Assembly: GCA_013396635.1 (NCBI GenBank)
Contig: WBMW01000582.1
Span: 2,170,678 to 2,234,677, forward strand
Length of the DNA: 64,000 nucleotides
Direction of reading: 5' to 3'
Origin: Penelope pileata
Lineage: Eukaryota; Chordata; Aves; Galliformes; Cracidae
How positions within the stretch are numbered: the stretch's first letter is position 1; every line of letters begins with the position of its first letter. The position numbers and the translations under genes are program-made. Positions 25,070 to 34,224 of this stretch are shown here, in pieces. The notes under the pieces were generated by a model. The model did not search any database, was not told the DNA's origin, and saw only the letters and a program-made list of their open reading frames with translations.

Positions 25070-25436
25070 CTCTGGCTGTGGCCACCGGCTGTCCTTTTTT
25101 AGTCCCATCCCTAATTCTTAACCAGAGGCTCTCAACCTGTTCATGACTGTTTCTCAGAGGGAGCTCCTCACAGTCTATCCACTTTTTAGCACATAGGGCA
25201 ACTTCCCCGTTCTTCCTACCTTGCCTATCCCTTCCAAAAAGCTGATTCCACTCAGTGGTGGTATTCCAGTTTTGCAAATCATCCCACCATGTTTCTGTGA
25301 TAGCAATAAGACTGTAATTTTCCAAACGCATCACTGTTTCTAACTCCTGATTATTTCCCATGCTGTGTGCATTGGTATAAAGGCACTTCAGCTGGGCTTT
25401 CAGACACTTCACCTTTCTAGAGGAGCCCTCCCTCAA
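25070..25436 (-). pseudogene. CR1 ORF2 N-terminal endonuclease fragment
   Basis: A 124-codon frame containing the beginning of the AP-endonuclease-like domain: LKCLYTNAHSMGNNQELE (substrate-contact asparagine in TNA), then SLIAITETWWDD with the metal-binding glutamate in the TETWW motif, then RDRQGRKNGEVALCAKKWI and ESLWLRIRDGTKKG. After this last motif the frame runs into RT sequence (about 25085-25095, read as GHSQRVVING in another phase). The rest of the endonuclease, including its catalytic aspartate and histidine residues, and the thumb-proximal RT start are deleted. The domain would normally nick the insertion site. This copy cannot. Confidence 0.85.
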
Positions 25437-25639
25437 ACCTCTGGGACATTCATCTTTGTGTTAATTATTCAGACAATGGCATTTTTTTACTACTAGTAAT
25501 TCAATATTATATATTCATTTTTCATGCAAATATAATTAGTTAGTAGAGCACCCTTATGTTTAAGCAGTCTTTCCTGTAGTCTATTGCTTATCAGGGATTC
25601 TTTGGCTTGTGTGAGTCACTAGGAAATGCTCTTTTCACA

Positions 25640-26020
25640 CTGCCATATGACATTATGACATTATTATCTGCAAGGCATTTGACACTGTCCAGCATGACAT
25701 CCTGGTTGATAAATTGGATAAATATGGATTTGACGGATGAACCACTCGCTGGATAAGGAATTGGCTGAATGGCCACACTCAGAGAGTTATAGTCAATGGC
25801 TCAATATCCCAACGGAGACCAGGGACGAGTGGTGTTCCTCAGGGATCGGTACTGGGACCGGTACTGTTTAACATCTTTGTCAGTGACATGGACAGTGGGA
25901 TTGAGCGCACCCTCAGCAAGCTTGCAGATGATGGCAAGCTGTGTGGTGCAGTCGACATGCCAGAGGGAAGGGATGCCATCCAGATGGACCTGGACAGGCT
26001 TGAGAGGTGGGCCCATGCCA
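25640..26020 (+). pseudogene. CR1 ORF2 remnant: reverse transcriptase palm
   Basis: Plus-strand sequence encodes the palm motifs with shifts: KAFDTVQHDILVDKLDKYGF-like reading at 25670-25740 interrupted by TGA at 25738, WIRNWLNGHTQRVIVNGS, then GVPQGSVLGPVLFNIFVSDM (25827-25890) and the active-site box as LADDGKLCGAV (25921-25950), followed by DMPEGRDAIQMDLDRLERWA. Both catalytic aspartates are present, with Leu in place of Phe/Tyr. The frame is lost at the N run. Confidence 0.8.
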
Positions 26021-26236
26021 NNNNNNNNNNNNNNNNNNNNNNNNNNNNNNNNNNNNNNNNNNNNNNNNNNNNNNNNNNNNNNNNNNNNNNNNNNNNNNNN
26101 NNNNNNNNNNNNNNNNNNNNNNNNNNNNNNNNNNNNNNNNNNNNNNNNNNNNNNNNNNNNNNNNNNNNNNNNNNNNNNNNNNNNNNNNNNNNNNNNNNNN
26201 NNNNNNNNNNNNNNNNNNNNNNNNNNNNNNNNNNNN
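26021..26236. other. assembly gap (216 N)
   Basis: Unsequenced bases inside the CR1 copy. Any reading frame crossing this gap is an artefact. Confidence 1.
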
Positions 26237-26529
26237 GCAACCGGGTCTAGTGGGAGGTGTCCTTGCCCATGGCAGGAGGATTGGAGCAAGATAATCTTAA
26301 GGTTCCTTCCAACCTGAACCATTCTATGATTCTATCATTAACTGTGTTTATAGAAGCCTCTGTAAGCTCAGATTTTCCCTCATATTCTCCCTAGTTTTTC
26401 TGCAGACCTGAGACCTGTACAAGAAATTGAGCATACTTAAGTGCTCTGAGACTTTTATTTCAAAGATGATACTGCTAAGGACCAGAGTGCTTCTACGTTT
26501 GCCAACTTTTCTGAAGTCTCTCTTGACAT

Positions 26530-26709
26530 AATCACAGAATCACAGAATCCCAGAATTGTAGGAGTTGGAAGGGACCTCAAGAGATCATCGAGTCCAACCC
26601 CCCTGCCAAAGCAGGTTCCCTACATCAGGTTGCACAGGCAGGCGTCCAGGCAGGTCTTGAATATCTCCAGGGAAGGAGACTCCACAACCTCCCTGGGCAG
26701 CCTGTTCCA
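26530..26709 (-). mobile_element. CR1 LINE, 3' end fragment
   Basis: Begins taatcacagaatcacagaat, continues with gttggaagggacctcaagag and ccaaagcaggttccctacat, and ends abruptly at cctgggcagcctgttcc (26709). It has the same 3' UTR subtype as the copy at 3694. Only about 180 bp survive, with no useful coding sequence. Confidence 0.92.
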
Positions 26710-27197
26710 TAAGCTGAAGGTTAAGACAGGAAGAAAAGATATATTTACATAGTATAGATGTAAACATCTCACTTGCTATTTTAAAAAAAATCAAAAAACC
26801 CCCCACCATCTACTACTTTGACATGTGCATTTTACCTTTGATAAAAGCATTATATTTCTGAAACAGAAGGCTCTATTACAGCTATTTAGAATATGTTCCT
26901 TTCACTGTGTCAAACCAAATTAAAGAGGACTAGTATGAGAGATAGTTCTGTTGCTTGAAAGTGTACTTTATCATAGAAAACATTTGCTCACGTGCAATTA
27001 TGCTTTTGCTTAAGAAAACTAACAAGCTGGCTTTTTTCTTCTTTTTCCCAAATTGCGTAAGTACATCTCAACCGTTGGACATCAAATATTTAATTGAAGT
27101 TTCGTAGAGCAAAGATAGAATATCAGGACAAGAATGCCTTTACCTGCTTAAAACTTCTCTGAAAATCTTTGGCCTGAATTATCTTGCAAGCCTTCTG
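26710..27197. other. unique non-coding DNA
   Basis: Nothing recognisable between the CR1 fragment and the T17 run. No frame of note. Confidence 0.5.
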
Positions 27198-27214
27198 TTT
27201 TTTTTTTTTTTTTT
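27198..27214. repeat. T17 homopolymer
   Basis: Seventeen T after ccttctg. It lies downstream of the minus-strand pseudogene-like region and would be a poly(A) tail if that region were retroposed. No AATAAA is seen just upstream of it on the minus strand, which weakens that reading. Confidence 0.7.
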
Positions 27215-27409
27215 AATATTGTGTAGTAGTAGAAGAAACAATGTCACTGAAATGATTCTGTAATATTCTGGATGTCCTTTTTTCCTTTGTATTGTGTGAA
27301 ATTTGTTGATGTGTTCCCCTGGTAATTCCACATTTTCTTTGGTTTGTTTCTATTTTCTGAAGGTGGCGATATCACCATTGGTAGTTTATCACAACTACGT
27401 AATCTAGCC

Positions 27410-29102
27410 AAAACTTAATTGACCTGCCCCTGATGCACAGCTGAAGGATCAGTCAGTTTTCTAAATCTTTCTGTGCATCATGATAATAACAGATTTTCTT
27501 TTTTTCCTTTCTGAAAAGAGAGTCTGCCAGCAAAACCCAGTTAAATTTGCTGACATTCTTGGCATACGTAATCTGGTGGGCCATCCAGGAAAGAAATGCA
27601 TCATTCACAGTGACATGTTGACTTTTCAGTGATTTACATGGTACCTTATCTATTTCCTCACAGTCTTCTCAGATACAGTTCTACATTTGAATTGTATCTA
27701 GAATTTGGTTAGAGAGATTTGGTTATAAACCCCCACTCTAACATTACTCCTACTTTTGATTCTGCTTCACAAATGACTGCAAAACCTCCATGTTTGACTC
27801 TGTACTTGCTGAGATTGTGGTGATGATATTAAAAAACATAAATTCCCTTTTCCCTACAGTATTTGACATGAACAATCATCTCCCAGCTGTGATAGGATTC
27901 TAACCTCCTGGCATTGGTGTGACCTTATACCAAAGATTTTTTCTTTATTAGTAATGTTACTAATCTTTCCCACAACTTTAAAAGACCTTTGCCAAAAATT
28001 CTGCATCTTCTGGTATTTAGCAGGAATTAAGAAGATGGACATACAGACGTAAGTAAATGTTTGTGTCACTTTTTATTATTCCTTTGAATTTCTTGGATAG
28101 ATATTCCCATACAAATTCCTCTTGTGATATAAATTATTATTGACTCATCAAATATATTCAGTGGCTGCTTCAAATTCTTGTTCAATCCCACTCTTCTGAA
28201 AATCTGTAACAAGATCCAAGACAATAGTATTTTGTCATTTAGATAGGTGATTTTCAGTTTGTATGTCAGGTTATCCAGGGAAGGCAAGTACAACAATTTT
28301 CTAAATTAATAATTTGCTCTTTTAACATATTAGTAACCTGCATTTAAGTGTTACTTTGAATCTCTGAGCTTAACTATTCGTTTTAACATTAAGTTCGACA
28401 AATCCTTTAAAAAAAAAGCAAATAAATGTGTCCCTTGTCTGACAGTATCTTCACCCGCTTTCAGTAGTCACTGAAATACATCTTCTGCCACTTTTTCAAC
28501 CTCTGCTTTAGAATAAGGACTGCTTCTGCAGAGACAATAATATGTAATCTGACCACAACCAAACTATAGTTTCCATCAAGACTCCAAGGAGTCTTGTAAG
28601 AGGGGATGAATGCAGCTTCAATAAAATCTTTTTTTCTTCTGTCATATCTGACAATGTGAACTTCCGATAATATGCAATAGTTCTTCATTTTGCTATGCAC
28701 GTCACACCGATCTTTGATTGAGCCATTCACAAGCCTTATCTGAGCTATGCAGGATGCTAAGTACACACCCTTGATGGATTATTGGTATGATTTTTCTGGA
28801 TGAATGCTTTTGTATAAGTACCTGCTTCTGGGAAGAGTATCTCCATATTTTCTACTAATATTTTGGACTTAGATTCATAGCTTTGTAAATAAGAAAGTTT
28901 TTCCAGGTTCTGAGACAAACTCTGCAGGAACTTTGTCTGCACGAGTGTTAGGCTTGTCCAGTCCAGCTGGCTTCTTGTCCCATGCTTGTCTTATATGGTT
29001 CAGGAGTTCTTTAGTCTTTTTTTCTGTTTCAAGTGTTATTTGTGTAACATAAAACTCTTTCCCCTCTACACAAATTTTTCTGCCTGTAGTCCGAAGGCAC
29101 AC
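27410..29102 (-). pseudogene. unidentified protein-like region, broken frames
   Basis: Several adjoining minus-strand frames look like real protein but switch phase and contain stops. 29102-28875 includes ICVEGKEFYVTQITLETEKK. 28942-28757 includes ESKSKILVENMEILFPEAGT and YTKAFIQKNHTNN. 28766-28461 (101 codons) includes IVRYDRRKKDFIEAAFIPSY. After a poorer stretch, further reading gives SKYRVKHGGFAVICEAESKV (about 27740-27800) and a roughly 70-codon open run at about 27455-27670 with VNDAFLSWMAHQITYAKNVS. I do not recognise the family. It could be a decayed processed pseudogene (T17 at 27198 on the correct side), an old viral or transposon gene, or a run of chance frames. No intron boundaries are evident. 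Confidence 0.35.
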
Positions 29103-29564
29103 TGGATATTTATTCCAATGTAAATTATTAGATTAAACAATTAAGGCAGATTTTTAAAAGACAAAACAAAAAACCCATCACCATTAAAAAAAACAAAAAC
29201 AAAACAACCAAAAAACCTAAAAAATATCTACTATCACCTGGGAATAATCATCCCTTTCTTATAACTTGTCATGCACATGTATCTTTCTCCTGTGACCTTA
29301 TAGACCAAAGCGATGCATTGGAGCTATGCATCTTCCAGCCATTTAAGAAAGACACACGTGGAAGTTTTAGACTAGGAGATTTAAACACAACAATAACAAA
29401 TGATCTTTGTGGTGAAGGACTTCTATGCTGTTATGTAACAGTCTGACTTTATGTGGCATTTACCAAGGAGGTAAGGAGGGCTCCTGAACTGAAAGAATTA
29501 ATTCCTTCAACAGAAGCTGAAGTCTTAATTATCCATCTCTAAAAACCATGTGAGTGTAAGGTGT
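29103..29564. other. non-coding DNA with an A-rich patch
   Basis: A-rich simple sequence at about 29158-29225 (repeated AAAAC/AACAAAA units). Otherwise nothing is recognised. Confidence 0.5.
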
Positions 29565-30100
29565 TGTGGATCAACCACACAGAGGACAAGTGTCCTTCTG
29601 AACAGATTGTCCAACTGTGAGTTGAACAAGTACAGAACATGTTGGGTGATGAACTGGCTGAACAGCAAATCTCAAAGGACTGTAGTGAATGAATCTGACT
29701 GGCAGCTAATTACTAGCTGTGTTCCTCACGGTTCAGTTCTAGGGCCAGTTCTGTTCAACATTTTTATCAATGGTCTGGATGCAGGAGTAGAATGAATCCT
29801 TAGCAAGTTTACTGATGATACTAAACTGGTGGTGAATTTCTGGAGGGCCTTGCAAAAAGACCTAGATAAATTAGAGTATTGGATTAGTTCATCTGTTTCG
29901 GAGTAAAGAAGGCTGAGAGGGGACCTCATTGTTCTCTACAACTTTCTGAGGAGGGAAAGTAGAGAAGGAGGTGCTGATCTCTTCTTCCTACTAACCAGTG
30001 ACAGGACACACGGAAACTGCATAAAGATGCACCAGAAGAGGTTCAGAATAGAAATCAGCAAAAATCTTTTTACCATGAAGATGGTCAAACACTGGAAACA
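29565..30100 (+). mobile_element. CR1 LINE, diverged and internally deleted
   Basis: Plus-strand ORF2 traces: WVMNWLNSKSQRTVVNE (29643-29692), CVPHGSVLGPVLFNIFINGL (29718-29775) and the active-site box SKFTDDTKL (about 29805-29830), with Thr for Ala and both aspartates kept. The sequence then jumps to RRLRGDLIVLYNF-like reading (about 29907-29945) and TSDRTHGNCIKMHQKRF, FTMKMVKHWK. It ends at HWK, where the pentanucleotide repeat begins, so the 3' UTR is missing. An 81-codon frame (29550-29795) covers the palm start. Confidence 0.85.
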
Positions 30101-30175
30101 CTATTCTATTCTATTTTCTATTCTATTCTATTCTATTCTATTCTATTCTATTCTATTCTATTCTATTCTATTCTA
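30101..30175. repeat. (TTCTA)n pentanucleotide microsatellite
   Basis: Eleven perfect TTCTA units at 30121-30175, preceded by imperfect units from 30101. It abuts the truncated CR1, whose normal 3' terminus is an ATTCTATG-type repeat, so the array may have grown from that terminus. It is likely to be length-polymorphic. Confidence 0.95.
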
Positions 30176-31757
30176 TATTTCTCTGAAACTGAAAAATTCC
30201 AAGTTGACAATAATTTTATTTGTGATATTTCATGGTTCTGACAGAAAAATTCAGTATAATAGCTTAGTACTGCATTTCTTTACCATCTAAAATATTAATA
30301 CAAGATTGACTAAGTATCTCTTCTAAAGTCTATATGGCCCAGAGGTTATTAAGAAATCCTATTTTTGTCTTCAGGGGATTTGGTCTACTTTCCATACCTA
30401 CAGAAAGCTTTTGTGTGCTCAGCTTTTGAAGGATGGATCTTTTTCAAAGCAAAGGCAAAGGAATGCTAATAAATCACATCTTTATGAAATATTCATTAAT
30501 TCAGTGTGTTCTTTACGAGGTTGCTGCCAAGGCAGTGTGGGGTGACGAATTACATTTTACACACACAGGAAATTGTTGACAAGATACATTGTCTATATAG
30601 AGGATTTCCTGAATGGTCACATACAAAGCTAACCAACAAAAGTTGTTTACACTATTAAGCAAGTAGGACAAAGATGCAGCTGTCTATATCTCTGCCAAGT
30701 TCCTGAACCTCCTGTTTGATGAAGAGTTTTCCCTTCTGGCTTATTTCTACTTTTTTTCTTGTACTTATGAGGTACTTAGAATGCCGGTGGAATGAAATCA
30801 GACTCGAAGAAAAAAGTGAACCAGCCTTGTGCCTTTTGTCATGTCATATGAGAATACGTGGACTTTCCCTAAGATCTCTCTATTCATGTGTCAGCAGTCA
30901 TCAGAAACACACTGCACAAAAACAAGCAGAATGTTCCTTCACTAAAGAGTGAAATGGAATCTCTTTCTTGATTGCCTCTTTCAACTCTTTAACACTCCAA
31001 AAGCAACCCCTGGGTAGCAAGGACACTGGGATCAGTATGACTATGCTCCATCTTGCCCACAATTGCGCTCTAACACAACATCATGATAAAGGATGCTGTT
31101 CCTGGGAAATCACTCAAAGGGCACATCTTTCATTACAAGGTACATACCTTTTGACTGACTCAGTACAAGAGGAATGACATAGATTTACAAAGACTCAAAA
31201 TTTGCAGAAAGTAGGCACTAAAATGTAATGGAACTCTTTCCTTTCAGGGGAATGCACAAAATGTACAAGAACTACTTGCTAACTGGGCTTTGTCCTGGAT
31301 GTGAAAGGAGACAAGATGCAAGGACTGTGATTTAATTAAGCTGCATCTTTATTGACTAAACTTGTCTGGGAACTATGCAGGTCATCTTAATTATTTCCAC
31401 TTTCTAGAGGGCAAAACTCACCATACTCATATGGCACACTCCAGACCTTAACAGGATGTTTGGAGACCTACCACTCTCTGCTTAAATGAAGGAGTGAAGG
31501 TTAAGGAACTTCTGGGGGGAAAAAAAAAAATCTTGGTTATATTGGTACAGTCAAAGAAGATTACTTAACACTCTCATCTAAATATACATATATTTATTGC
31601 TTAGGAAGAACAAAATGCAATGTTTTCTTATTTGTTCTGCTTCGATCTTTATTTAACACTGTATCTCTAGGATAAGCTGTAGTATTGAATCACCCTATAA
31701 ATAATCAGGAGTCTCAGAATCTTGATGGCAAAACAGCAGAAATCAACTAAATGCCTG
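30176..31757. other. unique non-coding DNA, nothing recognised
   Basis: About 1.6 kb with only short frames (87 codons or fewer) and no repeat family seen. Confidence 0.5.
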
Positions 31758-32281
31758 TGTCTTAGCTTCTAACTGAAACTTTCTCTCTTAGTGTCTGCTA
31801 CAAAGCTGTGTTTTGGTTCTAGAAGGAAAACAAGGCTGATAACACCCGGCAGCGCTGAACAGAACCAAGGACATTTGTATGTCTCTGCCAGGAGAGAGAA
31901 GAGGCTAGGGAGGCCACAGGGAGCTGGGAGGGGACAAGAATGGGGCAGCTGACCCAAACTGACCAAAGGGATATTCCATCCCATATGACATCATGTAATA
32001 TAAGGAAAGGAAGTGAGCTGGGAGGGCCTGTTTGCTTGGGGATTGGCTAAGCATTGGTCGTGATCAGTGAGCGACTGCTTTGTACAGTCACTTGTTTTGT
32101 ATATAATTATCATTACTGTTATTTTACTCTATTTTCCTCTTTCTGTTAGTAAATAGTTTTTATCTCAACTCACGAGTTCTGCCTTATTTCTTGATTCTCT
32201 CCCCCATCCCAGCTGGGAGGAGGGGAGGGGTGAGAAAAAGGCTGTTTGGTGTTTCCAGGCCTGCCGGCTCAAACCACAACA
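31758..32281 (+). mobile_element. solo LTR, avian ERVL-like, with 5-bp target duplication
   Basis: 524 bp from TGTCTTAGCTTC to CCACAACA, with the target duplication GCCTG on both sides (31753-31757 and 32282-32286). Five-base duplications are typical of ERVL-type integrations. TGACATCA (31986-31993, CREB/ATF-like) and TATAAG (31999-32004) form a core promoter on the plus strand. A T-rich R region with AGTAAATAG follows, then a G-rich U5-like part with agctgggaggaggggagggg. No viral genes or primer-binding site remain, so recombination has left a solo LTR. The same family is present inverted at 36222. Confidence 0.9.
31986..32004 (+). promoter_or_regulatory. LTR core promoter: CRE-like site plus TATA box
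   Basis: TGACATCA and TATAAG, with five bases between them. The inverted copy keeps the same pair (36498-36517 on the minus strand). Conservation in both LTRs suggests this was the functional promoter. Activity today is unknown. Confidence 0.6.
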
Positions 32282-33240
32282 GCCTGTGAAAAATATTCCT
32301 GACACTGCCATCTACCAAAGCTCTGTTATTTCCTTTGCTTCCATATCATGCTTTGTGGTTCTTTTTCCCAGTGAATCTTTGTGCTAGTTTGACTATCATT
32401 TATGTCAAACCTTACTTTACTAAATAAATTCCTTGTCTTTTAGACTTTGACTGCAATGTCTGGTCAAAGCTACGTTTCACTTCTTGGGCTTGGTGCATAC
32501 TGTCTCCTCCCCTAAGTCTGACATCTCCAGTTCCCAGCATTCACACCCTGTTACATTGAGTTCCTAAAAGGTACCTGACCTCAGTCTCTTTACTGTCCTT
32601 TTGACTAAAATGAATAAGCCTGACTACTCAATTTTTAAAAAACATACCTTATACCTTTATAACATATCCTTTATGACCACATTGGAAATATTACATTTTA
32701 TATCTCTGAAGCTACAATAACTGAATCAAGATTCCAAAACTTCAGAAAATCGAGGTGACAGAGACTTTTTATTTTGTTCATACTGTCACTATTGCTGTAG
32801 ATTTATTTAAAATTTATACCTACATCTTATACTTCTAAAATATATTCACAGTTTGAAAACTATCTGAATATCCTTCCCTGAAAATAAAATAAGATCCTTT
32901 TAATTTTCACACTAGAGTCCTTTGCATATAAAATATTTGTTCTTGATTTGAAAAGCTTGTTTAAAACTGAGGATAACCTTTTGCAGGGAAAATAGAAAAA
33001 CTGAGAGTGGGATAGGGGAAGGCATTACAAGATGTCCTATCAGTATTTTAAGATTGGAAATATCTGTTCTTAACTCTGTCACATGTTGTCAGTGTGTAGT
33101 TTTATATCTGGCGGCTAATGTGAAAATTTTGAATTCTGAACTAACTTTGCGATGGTAAATGGTGTATATGAGACTATTTAAAGAAATCTAGATTTATCTG
33201 CAAAGAAAAGATCAGAATCTAATCCCATACTTAAGTGACA
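32282..33240. other. unique non-coding DNA, nothing recognised
   Basis: AT-rich sequence between the LTR and the next CR1. No frames or repeats of note. Confidence 0.5.
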
Positions 33241-34224
33241 ACTTGACCAGTGATGAGTGGTTTTCCTCAGGGATTGATGTTGGAACTAGCATTATTCAAC
33301 ATCTTTGTTGGCAACATGACAGTAGGATTGAATGTACCCTCAGAAAGTTTGTAGATGACATCAAGTTGCGTGGTGTGGTTGACATTCTGGAGGGAAGAGA
33401 AGCCATCCAGAAGGTCCTTGACAGGTCTGAGAGGTGGACTCAGTAAAATCTCAGGAATTTCAAGAAGGCCAAGTGCAAGGTCCTGCAGTTGGGTTGGGGC
33501 AATCTTAGACATAAATACAGGCTGTGTGGGGAATTGATTGAGAGTAAGCACAAGGAGAAAGACTTTGGGATGTTGTTTGATGAAAATCGCAACATGAGCT
33601 GGCAATATGCACTTGCAGCCCAGAAAGCCAGCTCTATCCTGGGCTGCACTGAAAGAAAAGTCACAGAGTTGGTGATTCTTCTTCCCCTTTGCTCTTCTTT
33701 TGTGAGACCCCAGTCATAGTACTGCATTCAGCTCTTGGTCTTCCAGCATAAGAATGACATGAAGCTGTTGGAAGGAATCCAGAAAAGGGCCATGAGGATC
33801 ATCAGGGGGCTGGAGCTTCTCTCCTATGAAGATAGGCTGAGAAAGATGTGATTATTCAGCCTGGAGAAGAGAAGGTTCAGGGGAGGCCTTACAGTACCTA
33901 AAGGGGGACTACAAGAAAGCCGGAGAGGGGCTTTTTACAAGGATGTGTAGTGATAGGACAAGGAGTAATGGCTTTAATCTAAAAGAGAGGAGGTTTAGTT
34001 TAGACATTGGGAAGAAATTCTTTATTCACAGAGTGGCGAGGCAGTGGAGCAGGTTGCCCAGAGAAGTTGTGGATGCTCCATCCCTGGAAGTCTTTGAGGC
34101 CATGCTGGATGGGGCTTTGAGCAACCTGGTCTATTGGAAAGAGTCCCTCCAACGGCAGAGGGCTTGGAACTAGATGACCTTTAACGTCCCTTCCAAACCA
34201 TTCCATGATTTTATGATTCTGTGA
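33241..34224 (+). mobile_element. CR1 LINE, 3' copy with complete 3' end
   Basis: Starts within the RT palm near 33241 and continues to a normal 3' UTR (ccctccaacggcagagggct; tagatgacctttaacgtccc) and terminal repeat (ccatgattttatgattctgt) at 34224. It is about 980 bp long, 5'-truncated, with no obvious large internal deletion. No target duplication is visible, as is usual for CR1. Confidence 0.93.
33243..34173 (+). pseudogene. CR1 ORF2 remnant: RT palm to C-terminus, frameshifted
   Basis: Segments in order: 33243-33446 with the active-site box LRKFVDDIKL (Val for Ala, aspartates kept) and LEGREAIQKVLDRSERW; 33489-33719 with ELIESKHKEKDFGMLFDENR, SWQYALAAQKAS and LPLCSSFVRPQS, ending at a stop where the family continues LEYC; and 33943-34173 with RTRSNGFNLKERRFSLDIGK, QWSRLPREVVDAPSLEVFEA and the natural end of the protein. 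At least two frameshifts and several stops make it inactive. Confidence 0.88.

Larger units (their letters stand above)
24075..25450 (-). mobile_element. CR1 LINE with endonuclease-to-RT internal deletion
   Basis: The 3' end is at about 24075 (tcatatcacagaatggcctg). The element reads through the 3' UTR, the ORF2 C-terminus and the reverse transcriptase palm up to about 25085, then directly into the start of the AP-endonuclease domain, ending near 25450. It lies head-to-head with the plus-strand CR1 starting near 25640. It is about 1.4 kb long with its 5' UTR, ORF1, most of the endonuclease and the first half of the RT missing. Confidence 0.9.
25640..26338 (+). mobile_element. CR1 LINE containing an assembly gap
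   Basis: Plus-strand ORF2 begins near 25640 (aaggcatttgacactgtcca) and the element ends with the typical 3' UTR and terminal repeat (gtgggaggtgtccttgccca; ccattctatgattctatcat). The middle is the 216-base N run. In the plus-strand copy at 33241 the sequence between the two flanking points spans roughly 690 bp, so either the gap length is nominal or this copy has an internal deletion. Confidence 0.9.

Noticed and set aside
25796..26322. Long frames on both strands crossing the N run
   Set aside because: They are open only because N codons are not stops. The real content is broken CR1 ORF2.
24075..26709. Closely spaced similar sequences that might suggest a CRISPR array or gene cluster
   Set aside because: All of the similarity is explained by three CR1 pieces. 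There are no regular spacers.
28390..28404. gttcgacaaatcc, similar to a tRNA B-box
   Set aside because: The conserved final C of the B-box is misplaced, and no A-box or cloverleaf is present.
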